A stretch of DNA of 64,000 nucleotides from Granulicella sp. L46 (GCF_009765785.1 NZ_LMUT01000016.1:346357-410356), one strand, 5' to 3'; positions 16,637-25,693 are shown, numbered from the stretch's first letter. Numbers and translations: made by a program. Notes: generated from the sequence alone by a model not told the origin.

Positions 16637-16720
16637 GCGGGCGTGGCGGAACAGCAGACGCACACGACTTGGGATCGTGCCTTGACCGGATTGCGGGTGC
16701 AACTCCCGCCGCCCGCACCA
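16637..16720 (+). tRNA. Class II (Leu-like) tRNA with proline anticodon UGG
   Basis: This 84-base gene folds as a cloverleaf. The acceptor GCGGGCG pairs fully with CGCCCGC, followed by A73 and an encoded CCA. The anticodon stem CACGA/TCGTG is perfect with loop CTTGGGA, so the anticodon is TGG (Pro) with G37. The variable region is long, about 13 bases. The body (GCGGGCGTGGCGGAA...GCAGACGC) is that of tRNA-Leu. The D-loop lacks the usual GG pair and the T-loop is TGCAACT, with G instead of T at position 55. The GG-to-TC elbow contacts should therefore be weak. The C1-G72 pair typical of bacterial tRNA-Pro is absent (it is G1-C72). It may be mischarged, specialised or decaying. Confidence 0.7.
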
Positions 16721-17178
16721 CAGCTTCAAAGATACTGCTGCTGCACCACGGCAGCAACTGCAAAGTTGACGTCCATAAACTTTACACCTGACGCAACTAA
16801 TGAGTGGAAACGTTTTAGTCAAACTCTGCGCCTCCCTCTCAGAATCGAAAGCGGACTGAGGAGCCAAATTCGGTCCACGTCGTACCGGCAGGGAGGAGGC
16901 AGGACAACTCAAACCTGCGCTCGATTTTCAAGTTCGTCTCAATTGGCGCAATCGGAATACCGAAGCCTTACTTGCTCCGGGTTCTCGAATAATGCAGCCG
17001 TGTGCAAATTGGTGTTGGAGAGGTTCCCACCGCGCTTATCAATGTTCCAATGGGCAAAACTCATACCGGGGAAAATACCGGGGACTCTGGACAGCGAACC
17101 ACACTAAATGGGAACACCTTCAAACGCCACGAAACAATCCTAAACACGCATGGCCAGCACTCCAAATGCAACCACAGT
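16721..17178. other. Non-coding stretch between tRNA-like sequences
   Basis: No gene is supported. Short frames on the plus strand have shadow-like composition. ATACCGGGG occurs twice, at 17063-17071 and 17075-17083 (12-bp period). A weak D-arm-like stretch (GGCGCAATCGG) and a TTCTCGA T-loop-like segment occur near 16945-16995, but they do not fold into a cloverleaf. The region may be decayed tRNA-array or attachment-site DNA. Confidence 0.35.
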
Positions 17179-17249
<71 letters not shown>

Positions 17250-17668
17250 AAACATTAATAGAATCAGTGAAATGTGAGGCAGCCAACGGCTGTCAATTTT
17301 ATTTTGTCAGGTGGCTGTTTTGGTGGATGTTGCGATTGAGGGTGGCAAGAAATATTTCTTGCTGTGACTCTGTTCAGGATGCTTTCTGGCCCACTGGTGG
17401 CCGTTCGAGCCTGTTGAAACTCGCCGACCGCTGATTACTATCTTCGAGACGGTCATTGACGAGAGGCCGACTGCACATCACGAAGCCAGGCGTCTGCAAC
17501 ACAGTCCACTTCCCAACCTGTTGGATGAGGCATTCAATTTCGCAACTGCAGTAAAGCGCTCCCGCCCTCGCCTGGACGGCGTGCTGTTGCACGGTAAGCC
17601 GAACAGACGAGAATATTCATGGCGAAACAGAGACATGCCTCGAAGCCAGAGCATTCGCTTTCAGGTCA
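17250..17668. other. Region without recognisable gene
   Basis: It lies between the tRNA-Asn remnant and the DUF308-like gene. Frames on both strands are short and give no recognisable protein. No repeat or RNA structure could be supported. Confidence 0.4.
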
Positions 17669-18262
17669 TCATTGGCGTCCGGTGGCGACGGCTGCACCAG
17701 CCCCCGAGCTCTGGGACAACTTGCGGTGCATCAGGAAACCGGCGATGAGAAAGTAGGCTCCGCCGAAGATTGCGTAGCCTCCCAGGTCTTTGATATGGGT
17801 CTTATCGTGCAGCCCACCCAGAATGAAGGCCACACCAGCCGCCGCGGACTGCAGGCCGCTCAGGATCATTGCCCACTGCCCGCCCAGCTGTTTTCTGCGA
17901 GAGATGCCGACGGCAAGTTGCGCGAGTCCGGCAGCGAACGCCCAGACGCCAAAGGTGACGACGGCTTGTTGAGGAGACTTGAAGGCGGTGAAGGCTATTC
18001 CGATCGCTGCGAGAGATCCCAGAATCACGTTGACGTATTGTGCGGTGGGTGGGCCGGAGCGGGTGGAAGACCTCAGGTCGAACAGGGTGCAGGCGACGTC
18101 CCAGAGTGGGTAGAGGATCAGGAGACCAGCGGCCAATGCAGGATTGCTTGCTGCTGTCGCAAGGACGATGCCAGCCCAGAGTAATTGGACAACGGTGCGA
18201 GTGAAGTAAAGGTTGCGTAACGAATACGCTTGTTGCTGTTCGATGGGTGCCGTGCTAAACAT
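17669..18262 (-). CDS. DUF308/HdeD-like multi-pass membrane protein
   Basis: The 197-residue protein has about five to six hydrophobic segments (LLWAGIVLATAAS, LAAGLLILYPLWDVACTLF, VNVILGSLAAIGIAFTAF, VVTFGVWAFAAGLAQLAVGI, MILSGLQSAAAGVAFILGG, AIFGGAYFLIAGFL). Regular glycines in repeated two-helix units fit the DUF308/HdeD group of small inner-membrane proteins, some of them linked to acid or stress tolerance. It lies just downstream of the TetR gene on the same strand. A CTAGTTGGTAGG motif about 20 bases before its start resembles the TetR gene's own palindrome, so repression by that regulator is plausible. Confidence 0.7.
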   Translation of the reverse strand: MFSTAPIEQQQAYSLRNLYFTRTVVQLLWAGIVLATAASNPALAAGLLILYPLWDVACTLFDLRSSTRSGPPTAQYVNVILGSLAAIGIAFTAFKSPQQAVVTFGVWAFAAGLAQLAVGISRRKQLGGQWAMILSGLQSAAAGVAFILGGLHDKTHIKDLGGYAIFGGAYFLIAGFLMHRKLSQSSGAGAAVATGRQ

Positions 18263-18281
18263 GTAAACTCCTTGACTATCT

Positions 18282-18294
18282 TCTAGTTGGTAGG
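18282..18294 (-). promoter_or_regulatory. Possible TetR operator half-site upstream of the DUF308-like gene
   Basis: CTAGTTGGTAGG (minus strand CCTACCAACTAG) lies about 20 bases before the membrane protein start. It shares the CCTAC and ACTAG elements with the palindrome at 18926-18937, with one inserted spacing difference. Similarity is modest. Confidence 0.35.
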
Positions 18295-18330
18295 TTGAAT
18301 GAGGGAACGAAGTCTGGGCAAGTTTGTGCG

Positions 18331-18912
18331 CTAGGACTCACGCGTGGAGATACGTTGTAATGCGCTGGTGGTCACGGTCTGGAACACATCGCAGTTTCCA
18401 AGGGCTCGGGCAGACAGCATGGCCCCATGGACCGTCGCAATGAACGATTGTGCCTCGTCTTCAGGGGTTCCCTGGAGTTTTAACTTCCGCTTCCTGATAC
18501 CTTCTTCAAGCGTCTCTCGAACCCATACACTTAGCTCTAGAAAGTGTTGCCGGACCTCGAAGCGAACTTCCTCAGGAAGGCTTGGCAATTCGGCTGCCAG
18601 CAGGGCGGCGATGCAGAACGGCTGGCTCTTGTCTCGAATGCAGCCTTCCCAGTGCTGTACATAAGCACAGAGTCGCGCCAGAGGGTCGTCAATCTTTTGT
18701 GTTAACAACTGTGTCCCCTGTTGTAGCCTCTCTCGATGAATTTTGAGGACGGCAACAACCAAGCTTGCTTTCGTCGGAAAGTGATGATGGATACTGGCCT
18801 TCCGAATGTGGACTGCCTCAGCGATATCGGCGTAGCTGAATGCCGAGTAGCCTAGATCGGAGATCAGGGTCTTGGCGGTTTGGAGGATGCGATCTGCTGT
18901 TTCTCCCTGCAT
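18331..18912 (-). CDS. TetR-family transcriptional regulator
   Basis: The protein has 193 residues from ATG 18912; a longer frame reaches 18999, but those codons would run through the probable operator. The N-terminal TetR HTH is clear: RILQTAKTLISDLGYSAFSY, then ADIAEAVHIRKASIHHHFPTKASLV. The C-terminal ligand domain (LARLCAYVQHWEGC, LPEEVRFEVRQHF) resembles AcrR-type regulators with a TetR_C_11-like end. A perfect 12-bp palindrome lies 14 bases upstream of the chosen start. It probably represses itself and its neighbours, the DUF308-like and NmrA-like genes, in response to a small hydrophobic ligand. Confidence 0.85.
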   Translation of the reverse strand: MQGETADRILQTAKTLISDLGYSAFSYADIAEAVHIRKASIHHHFPTKASLVVAVLKIHRERLQQGTQLLTQKIDDPLARLCAYVQHWEGCIRDKSQPFCIAALLAAELPSLPEEVRFEVRQHFLELSVWVRETLEEGIRKRKLKLQGTPEDEAQSFIATVHGAMLSARALGNCDVFQTVTTSALQRISTRES

Positions 18913-18925
18913 GTGTATATGACTA

Positions 18926-18937
18926 CCTACTAGTAGG
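18926..18937. promoter_or_regulatory. TetR operator palindrome CCTACTAGTAGG
   Basis: This is a perfect 12-bp inverted repeat (CCTACT/AGTAGG) directly upstream of the TetR start at 18912. TetR-family genes are usually autorepressed through such palindromes. An 8-base match (CTACTAGT) recurs before the NmrA-like gene at 19981-19992. Confidence 0.6.
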
Positions 18938-19085
18938 CAGCGATGCAAAGAATTTTGTTCGATAGGCTTGTCCTCGGAAGAGTCCTCAGAAACGCGCATG
19001 CCGGAAGTGCCCCGATAGCCTCCGATATGCCGACTTAGGGGTTACTGATCGTGCGATCTTCGGCTAGGTGAGGAGTCTTTAATCG

Positions 19086-19970
19086 CTAATAGGCAAATTC
19101 GGCTTTATGCCGCTGGATAAAGTCGGTCAGTTTCGCCGGCTGCTTTCCAGTAATTATGGGAAAGTTATCAAAGGTATCGTCAGCGCCGGGAATCGTGCCC
19201 GCTGCATAACGTTTCCAGTGGTCGTAGACGCAGTTCATGTAAGCCATCTCAGCGCCCGCACTCCTCATGGCTTCAAGAAATACCTCCGGCGGGAGCGGTT
19301 CGTAGCGGAAGGGCTGACCGACGATAGCGGTCAACTTTTCCGCCAATTCACCGAAGGTAGCGGCATCATACCCAAGCCGATATGTTTGCCCGCTGTGCCG
19401 GCCCGGATGAGCCAACGCGAGAGCAGCAACTTGTGACACGTCGTCAATGTCCACCCAACTCAGGCGAGCGCCTTCCACGAAGGCGTTGACGATCCCGTTC
19501 TTGATTGTCTTCTCGCCGCCGTAGCTGAGCAAATTCTGCATGAACGTTTCAGGACGCAGGTGCGTGAAGGAAAAGCCAGCCCACTCGATGTAACGCTCAA
19601 CGAACTGGTGCCAGGCCCAGTGAGCGATCGTGGTGTCGTCTCGGCCACATGCGCCCAAGTGGACGACATGTTGCACGCCGGCCTTCTTCGCGTTATCCAA
19701 TAACGCTTTACTTTGGCGGAGCATGTCGACGGTATAGCCGGTGAGCACGAACAATCCGTGGATACCCTGGAGGGCGGGCAGATGGGTGCTCTCATCGTCC
19801 AGATCGAGAATGACGGCGGCAATGCCTCTGTCCGTAAAGGCGCGTGCTTTCTCTGGGGAGCGCACTGCGGCCACGATCTCGACTTGTTTTTCGTCCATAA
19901 GGCGGTCGATTGTTCTGCTGCCGACTTGCCCAGTGGCTCCGGTAATCAGAATTTTCTGCTTCACGCCCAC
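19086..19970 (-). CDS. NmrA-like NAD(P)-binding protein (atypical SDR)
   Basis: The 294-residue protein has the N-terminal nucleotide-binding loop ILITGATGQVGSRTIDRL (6-23), which is the GxxGxxG motif of atypical short-chain dehydrogenases. HLRPETFMQNLL at about 137-148 is the family signature region of NmrA/HSCARG and NAD(P)H:quinone oxidoreductase-like proteins. No Tyr-x-x-x-Lys catalytic pair is evident, so it may be a redox sensor or a quinone reductase. A CTACTAGT match lies 11 bases upstream of the start, so it is probably controlled by the TetR regulator next door. Confidence 0.85.
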   Translation of the reverse strand: MGVKQKILITGATGQVGSRTIDRLMDEKQVEIVAAVRSPEKARAFTDRGIAAVILDLDDESTHLPALQGIHGLFVLTGYTVDMLRQSKALLDNAKKAGVQHVVHLGACGRDDTTIAHWAWHQFVERYIEWAGFSFTHLRPETFMQNLLSYGGEKTIKNGIVNAFVEGARLSWVDIDDVSQVAALALAHPGRHSGQTYRLGYDAATFGELAEKLTAIVGQPFRYEPLPPEVFLEAMRSAGAEMAYMNCVYDHWKRYAAGTIPGADDTFDNFPIITGKQPAKLTDFIQRHKAEFAY

Positions 19971-19980
19971 GCTCCGTCCT

Positions 19981-19992
19981 GACTAGTAGATG
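19981..19992 (-). promoter_or_regulatory. Possible TetR operator upstream of the NmrA-like gene
   Basis: GACTAGTAGATG on the plus strand (CATCTACTAGTC on the gene's strand) shares eight consecutive bases with the palindrome before the TetR gene. It lies in the expected 5' untranslated region, where a bound repressor could block the promoter. Confidence 0.4.
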
Positions 19993-20279
19993 CGCAAGGC
20001 ATAAGGAAGCTTCCTAACGGAATCCTAAGTACCGATAGACCCGCTTCGCCGAATGAAACTATCCCACCAGGCGTTCCGGTTTGTTCGGCTGAGAGAATTT
20101 TCGCAGCTCATGGACAGGAATGAGAAGCCTTGTGCCGACTCCTCGAACGAGGAGCTGTTTATTAGCAACGAAGTAATCGAGCGCGAAAACTGATAGAGAG
20201 CATCCGGCGGCACCGCCAATTGCGTTTACGTTTCGAGCTACGGCAATGACCTGGAAGGCAGGTATGAGCTTGCCTCACC
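19993..20279. other. Region without recognisable gene
   Basis: A 64-codon minus-strand frame at 20025-20219 is the only candidate, and its product has no recognisable motif. The stretch may be further decayed sequence of the neighbouring sigma-54 activator remnant. Confidence 0.35.
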
Positions 20280-20615
20280 TGACCGCGACAGCCCCAATTT
20301 GCGCATTTTCCCGATGAGGGTCATGCGTTTGAGTCCGAGTCTCGTTGCGGCACTCTCAGGTCCGCCGATTTTCCGATCTGTATACCTGACAGCTCTCAAA
20401 ATATGATCGAACTCCGTCGGGGCGAGGGTCTCAATTGAGACGAAACGAACACTCCCGAACGGTCCAGGCTATCCAGAGGCGATCGAAACACCAAACCCGG
20501 CGAGAGAATGACAGCTCGTTCTATGAAATTTTGCAGTTTGCGCACATTGCCAGGCCAGTTGTGTTCCACCAAGGCTGACATCGTATGTTCCGGAATTGTC
20601 TCTATATATGACTGA
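20280..20615 (-). pseudogene. Sigma-54-dependent (NtrC-type) activator, frameshifted C-terminal remnant
   Basis: On the minus strand the sequence reads [10 protein letters not shown], then [20 protein letters not shown] and VILSPG, the end of an AAA+ sigma-54 activator domain. About 50 codons later, in another frame, comes [18 protein letters not shown] followed by ESAATRLGLKRMTLIGKMRK, a Fis-type DNA-binding helix pair. The frame switch near 20445-20462 breaks the gene, and the ATPase core with its GAFTGA loop is absent upstream. It is a clear dead fragment. Confidence 0.85.
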
Positions 20616-20784
20616 GAACAAAGCTACGATAATCCAAAAACGTGGTGCGATAGCCGGTAGATTGTGTAAGCTTTTGCTTGCGGAGTTGTGATTTCCTGTC
20701 AATCCTCTTGCGCGCTGCATTTCTGCCCCTCGTTAAGACGAATCGGCTTCGCTCACTGTCAGATATTGCGACATTTGGAGGAAT

Positions 20785-21873
20785 ATGAAACCTTCCCGTT
20801 GCACGTCCTCCATCAAAAAGCATCGATCGAATAGACTTCTCATTTTCATGAGCGTCCTTCTCTCTGCCTGCAGTTCGAATAGGATGCCTCCTAAGCCAAG
20901 CGTTCAAATCACGCTAGTCCCATCCGCTAATCCTGGAGGTCCGGTACAACTGGATTTTATTGAAGGACGGGCAAGCGGTGTGAAACCCGGTCAACAGATC
21001 GTACTTTACGCACGCAGTGATATTTGGTGGATTCAGCCTTTTGCGAATCAGCCGTTTACGAAAATTCAACCCGATTCGACATGGAGAAACTCGACCCATC
21101 TCGGCACCGATTATGCAGCGATCTTAGTTGAGCCCGGCTTTCACCCTGCAACCAAGGTTGCGACTTTGCCCGCACAAGGCAACGGCGTGGTCGCAATCGC
21201 TACTTCAAAGGGCATGCCTGCGGCACCGATTGTTTCTAAGGTCATCCACTTTAGTGGATATGACTGGAGCGTGCGTAACACGGCGAGTGACCGAGGAGGG
21301 CAACCCAACTCTTACGATCCATCGAATGTGTGGACCGATAAGAACGGTTTCCTGCATCTTCGCATGGAGGAGCATGATGGCCTATGGACATGTGCCGAGG
21401 TGAGTCTGACTCGCAGTCTGGGTTATGGCTCATACATCTTTGTCGTTCAAGATACCGGTCATTTTGGGCCATCTGCGGCTCTGGGGTTGTACACAAATGA
21501 TGACTTTCGAACGGATGACCTTCCTGGAGAACTTGACATCGAATTGAGCCGCTGGGGTATTGCAGACAGCAATAATGCGCAATATGTTGTCCAACCTTTT
21601 TATGTCCCTGAAAACGTCTCTCGATTCACGGCCCCGGCCGGAGTGCTGACGCACATATTACGTTGGGAGTCCGGACGTGCTTCCTTTAAGACTGTCCGTG
21701 GATCGGGGATAGGCTCCGGAGCCGCGACCATTAGTGAACATATCTTTACCTCGGGGGTTCCGACTCCTGCCAAGGAAACGGTTCACATGGGCTTGTACAG
21801 TTATCGACCTACGAAGAGCTCTTCTCAGCAACCGATCGAGGTTGTGATTGAAAAATTCGAATTCCTACCGTGA
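20785..21873 (+). CDS. Secreted lipoprotein with GH16-like jelly-roll domain
   Basis: The protein has 362 residues. The N-terminus has a basic region and the lipobox LLSAC (about residues 25-29), so it should be lipid-anchored. TTGGAGGAAT before ATG 20785 is a good ribosome binding site. Residues ~55-140 look like a beta-rich carbohydrate-binding or Ig-like region. Residues ~155-360 resemble the GH16/concanavalin-like family: a WTDKNGFLHLRM strand, YGSYIFVVQDTG, GELDIELSRWG and LRWESGRASFKTV. The GH16 'E.D.E' catalytic triad appears as ELDIEL, so activity is possible but unproven. The gene ends 7 bases before the propeller kinase and is probably co-transcribed with it. Confidence 0.7.
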   Translation: MKPSRCTSSIKKHRSNRLLIFMSVLLSACSSNRMPPKPSVQITLVPSANPGGPVQLDFIEGRASGVKPGQQIVLYARSDIWWIQPFANQPFTKIQPDSTWRNSTHLGTDYAAILVEPGFHPATKVATLPAQGNGVVAIATSKGMPAAPIVSKVIHFSGYDWSVRNTASDRGGQPNSYDPSNVWTDKNGFLHLRMEEHDGLWTCAEVSLTRSLGYGSYIFVVQDTGHFGPSAALGLYTNDDFRTDDLPGELDIELSRWGIADSNNAQYVVQPFYVPENVSRFTAPAGVLTHILRWESGRASFKTVRGSGIGSGAATISEHIFTSGVPTPAKETVHMGLYSYRPTKSSSQQPIEVVIEKFEFLP

Positions 21874-21880
21874 AACCGTG

Positions 21881-24800
21881 ATGCAGAGGCATCGGCTACG
21901 CAAGGGACTCATACAGGGGATCGTGCTCTTATGTCTTGTGAATACTGCTTTTGGATTAGACCCTAGCCGGAGACTCTCACAATACGTACATGACAAGTGG
22001 GGTGAGGATAAAGGATTTATTGGAGGAAGGATTTACGCCATTCGCCAATCGGCCGATGGTTATTTGTGGATTGGAACCGAAAGAGGTCTGGTTCGATTCG
22101 ACGGATCGAATTTCATTCTGATCCAGCGACCTCTTCCGGATTCGCCTCCGATTGGTCCCGTGCGCGGCCTCGTTACCGATGCCAGCGGGAATCTCTGGAT
22201 TCGTCTCGAAGGTCCCCGCATGCTGCTTTATCATGATGGGAAATTTGAGGATCCATACAGTCGATTCGATCTTCAGGGCATCACGTTTACAGCGATCGCT
22301 TCCGACGACAGGGGTCGCGTCATTCTCTCCGGACTCGGGGACCGGACAGTCCGATTTGAGGGAGGACGCCTGGAGACCATAGTCGGTGCAGAGCAAAATC
22401 CCGGTACTGTCATCTCCCTGGCTGCGACGCGAGACCAGAGTATATGGCTCGGCACACAAGACAACGGTCTCTTTCGTCTGAGCCAGAATCGCATTTCCGC
22501 AGCTGCCGAGGAGCTCAAGGGTTCGAAGATCAATGCCCTTCTACCCGCAGACACCGGCGGCCTATGGATTGGAACCGACAACGGCATTCATTTGTGGGAG
22601 GGCGGCGTACTGGCCACCCTTAAATTAACTTCTTCGCTGAAGCAACTACAGATTCTGGCGATGGCCAGAGATCGTGACTTAAACATCTGGATTGGAACGA
22701 ACCATGGCATCGTGCGCGTTACTCCATCCGGCGCTGTTTCGCTCAACCCTAAGCCTGGGTTCGAAGTAACAGCAATCTATGAAGATCTCGACGGAGATAT
22801 TTGGTTTGGGGGTTCTCGAGGAGTCGAGCGACTGCGAAATGGAATGTTTACAACCTATTCGGCTTCTGACGGTCTTCCGACAACCGGCATTGGCTCAGTC
22901 TACCCCGACTCCACGGGTCGGATCTGGTTTGCGCCGCTCTCCGGTGGCCTCTATTGGATGAAGGAAGGGCAAGTCGGTCATATAGCTGTTGATGGACTGG
23001 AACATGATGTTGTGTATTCCATTAGCGGTGGTGACGGTGAAGTCTGCGTCGGTCGGCAACATGGCGGTCTCACCTTGCTGACCGACAAGGGGGATTCATT
23101 TGCGGCCCATACCTATACACAGGCGGATGGCCTGGCGCAGAACAGCGTTTATTCCGTGCACCGTGATCGCGATGGGACGATCTGGGCTGGGACTGTAAGC
23201 GCTGGCGTAAGCAGATTGAATGGCGGGAAATTTACCAATTATTCGGACTCCAGTGGACTCCCCTCAAATGCTGTCAATTCCATAGTCGAAGGCTTCGATG
23301 GGACAACATGGTTGGCTACCCCCAGCGGTTTAGCTTCGTACGCAAATCGGCATTGGACGATTTACACGGCTAACGACGGCCTACCATCGTCAGTAGTAAG
23401 AACAATCTTTGAAGACACAAAGCACGTGGTGTGGATCGTAACTCCCGGCGGTCTGGCGTACATATCCTCCGGAAAGATCAAAGTTCCAGCGAGGTTGCCT
23501 GAAGCGTTACGGGAGCAGATCTTCGGAGTTGCGGAAGACGGGATGGGTTCTCTATGGTTCACCACCTCGGATCACGTACTTCGCGTCAACAGGGACGGGC
23601 TTTTGAGCGGACTGCTCTCTGATACCGATGTGCAAAGCTATGGAATCGACGACGGCCTCCAAGGGGTGGAAGGCGTGAGTCGGGACCGCACCGTAGTTGC
23701 TGATCCTGAAGGACGCATCTGGATCTCACTTAAGTCGGGATTGTCCATGGCCGATCCCATCGTCATCTCCAGAAGTTCGATCCCGGTCGCAGTGCGAATC
23801 GAATCTATGTCCGTTGGAGGCAATCGGGTTAATGCGCAGAACCCCATCAAGATTCCCTCTGGAATTCAGAGCATTACCTTGAATTACAACAATATTAACT
23901 TGGCTGCACGAGAACGCATCCGTTTTCGCTACAAGCTCGATGGTTCCGATCAAGGCTGGAGCGATATCGTTGCGTCAAGGCAGGTTGTCTATAAAAACCT
24001 GGGCCCTGGAACCTATCTCTTTCGCATTGTTGCCTCCAACAGTGTCGGACTTTGGAATGGTCCGGAGGCTTCTGTCCCTTTCGTGATTGAACCTGCGTTC
24101 TGGCAAACGTGGTGGTTTCGAGTGGCTTGTCTTGCAGTGTGTTGCTTGACGATCCTCGCCATTTATCGCTTGCGCATTCACCAATTGACGAAACGATTGA
24201 ATGTTGGCTTCCAAGAGCGGCTCGCCGAGCGTACACGCATTGCGCAGGAATTGCATGACACGCTGCTGCAAGGTGTTCTGAGCGCCTCTCTCCAGCTTGA
24301 TGTAGCGGAAGACCAACTCCCGGAGGACTCTCCCACTAAACCTCTCTTGAGACGGGTCCTGCAATTGATGAGTACAGTCACTGAAGAAGGTAGAAATGCG
24401 CTGCGCGGGTTGCGCACCACGGATTCGGGCAACCAAAACCTTGAGACCGCCTTCTCGCGACTGCGACAGGAATTACCCCTCGATGACAAAACTGATTTCC
24501 GCGTTATCGCGGATAGTGTTACGCGTCCATTGCGGCCGCTGATCCGAGATGAAGTCTATCGCATTGGCCGCGAGGCTTTATTGAATGCATTTATGCATGC
24601 ACAGGCGAACCGTATCGAAGTCGAAGTGGAATATGCGAGCAGACATCTTAAAGTGTTGGTGCGAGACGATGGCCGTGGAATCGACCCTCAAGTGCTGCAT
24701 TCAGGCCGTGAGGGGCACTGGGGACTCGTCGGCATCCGAGAGCGCTCCGAAAGAATTGGCGCTAATCTAAGACTTCGAAGCCGCATTGGCGCGGGAACTG

Positions 24801-24937
24801 AAATAGAGTTAACGGTTCCCGGCACGATCGCATTCCAAAAAGGTTCGAATGGCCCGATAGTGCAGTGGTTTCGTTGGCTCAGCCGGGAGAGGCTAGAGAC
24901 ACCGGAGCATGACAAAGCGAAGCGAGTACATAAATGA
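21881..24937 (+). CDS. Two-component-propeller sensor histidine kinase (Reg_prop/Y_Y_Y/HisKA_3)
   Basis: The protein has about 1018 residues from ATG 21881 (a TTG at 21848 would overlap the upstream gene). A signal peptide (LIQGIVLLCLVNTAFG) is followed by some 14 propeller strands of the Reg_prop type ('DG.LWIGT..GL.RFDG'), making two periplasmic beta-propellers. A Y_Y_Y domain covers about 666-735, with one membrane segment near 744-765. The kinase is of the NarL-partner type: HisKA_3 with ELHDTLLQG (His near 791), and an ATPase with N in EALLNAFMHA, DDGRGID and GLVGIRERSE. In Bacteroidetes and Acidobacteria such sensors commonly detect polysaccharide fragments. Its regulator follows with an ATGA overlap. 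Confidence 0.93.
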   Translation: MQRHRLRKGLIQGIVLLCLVNTAFGLDPSRRLSQYVHDKWGEDKGFIGGRIYAIRQSADGYLWIGTERGLVRFDGSNFILIQRPLPDSPPIGPVRGLVTDASGNLWIRLEGPRMLLYHDGKFEDPYSRFDLQGITFTAIASDDRGRVILSGLGDRTVRFEGGRLETIVGAEQNPGTVISLAATRDQSIWLGTQDNGLFRLSQNRISAAAEELKGSKINALLPADTGGLWIGTDNGIHLWEGGVLATLKLTSSLKQLQILAMARDRDLNIWIGTNHGIVRVTPSGAVSLNPKPGFEVTAIYEDLDGDIWFGGSRGVERLRNGMFTTYSASDGLPTTGIGSVYPDSTGRIWFAPLSGGLYWMKEGQVGHIAVDGLEHDVVYSISGGDGEVCVGRQHGGLTLLTDKGDSFAAHTYTQADGLAQNSVYSVHRDRDGTIWAGTVSAGVSRLNGGKFTNYSDSSGLPSNAVNSIVEGFDGTTWLATPSGLASYANRHWTIYTANDGLPSSVVRTIFEDTKHVVWIVTPGGLAYISSGKIKVPARLPEALREQIFGVAEDGMGSLWFTTSDHVLRVNRDGLLSGLLSDTDVQSYGIDDGLQGVEGVSRDRTVVADPEGRIWISLKSGLSMADPIVISRSSIPVAVRIESMSVGGNRVNAQNPIKIPSGIQSITLNYNNINLAARERIRFRYKLDGSDQGWSDIVASRQVVYKNLGPGTYLFRIVASNSVGLWNGPEASVPFVIEPAFWQTWWFRVACLAVCCLTILAIYRLRIHQLTKRLNVGFQERLAERTRIAQELHDTLLQGVLSASLQLDVAEDQLPEDSPTKPLLRRVLQLMSTVTEEGRNALRGLRTTDSGNQNLETAFSRLRQELPLDDKTDFRVIADSVTRPLRPLIRDEVYRIGREALLNAFMHAQANRIEVEVEYASRHLKVLVRDDGRGIDPQVLHSGREGHWGLVGIRERSERIGANLRLRSRIGAGTEIELTVPGTIAFQKGSNGPIVQWFRWLSRERLETPEHDKAKRVHK

Positions 24938-25563
24938 GCACTACCCCAAGGATTCGAGTCTTCTGCGTTGACGACCATCCTCTAATGAGAGAAGGCATTG
25001 CGGCCGTCATCAGGAATGAATCCGACATGCAATTGGTTGGAGAGGCATCAACTGGATACGAAGCCATTCAAGGATTTCGTGAACATCAGCCCGACGTGAT
25101 ACTCATGGATGTCCGGATGCCGGATATGGGGGGCATCGACGCATTGCTTGCCATTCGCACAGAGTCTGCAGATGCCCGGGTGATCATGCTAACGACGTTT
25201 GAAGGAGACGCCGAGATTCAGCGCGCGCTAGCGGCGGGAGCGCAAGGTTACATGCTCAAAAGCATGCCCCGAAAGCAACTCGTTGATATGATCCGCAAAG
25301 TGCACGCCGGGAAGAAACAAATCCCCCCCGAGGTCGCAGTTCAGCTCATCGAGCATATTGGGGATGAAACGTTGAGCAAGCGAGAGGTTGAGATCCTTCA
25401 GAAGGTCGCAGGGGGAAATCGCAACAGCGACATCGCAGCGCTCCTTTTCATTTCTGAAGAAACGGTGAAGGGACATATCAAGCACATCATGGAAAAACTT
25501 GGCGCAAACGACCGCACCGAGGCCGTCGCTGTCGGAATTAGGCGCGGGATCATACATCTCTAG
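24934..25563 (+). CDS. NarL/FixJ-family response regulator
   Basis: The protein has 209 residues. The receiver domain has D13/D14, phospho-acceptor D59 in DVILMDVRMPDMGG, T in LTTFEG and K in YMLKSM. The C-terminal LuxR-type HTH is LSKREVEILQKVAGG, then SDIAALLFISEETVKGHIKH. It overlaps the propeller kinase stop by 4 bases, so the two form a co-translated pair. Its targets are not evident from the sequence; the upstream lipoprotein or the region's carbohydrate genes are candidates. Confidence 0.95.
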   Translation: MSTTPRIRVFCVDDHPLMREGIAAVIRNESDMQLVGEASTGYEAIQGFREHQPDVILMDVRMPDMGGIDALLAIRTESADARVIMLTTFEGDAEIQRALAAGAQGYMLKSMPRKQLVDMIRKVHAGKKQIPPEVAVQLIEHIGDETLSKREVEILQKVAGGNRNSDIAALLFISEETVKGHIKHIMEKLGANDRTEAVAVGIRRGIIHL

Positions 25564-25693
25564 TTTTACCCACACTTCCGAGTGCCCTGGAATTTCCAAG
25601 TGGTACAGATAAAGCACTCCTTCTGGGGGTTCAATTCGCAGAGAAAGAAGCTAGCCTCCTATTGGCGCATCTTTGTGCCTGAGGAGGCACCGG

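Noticed and set aside
16900-17010. A third tRNA-like sequence between the two tRNAs
   Set aside because: A D-arm-like and a T-loop-like fragment can be seen, but no acceptor or anticodon stem pairs, so no gene was called.
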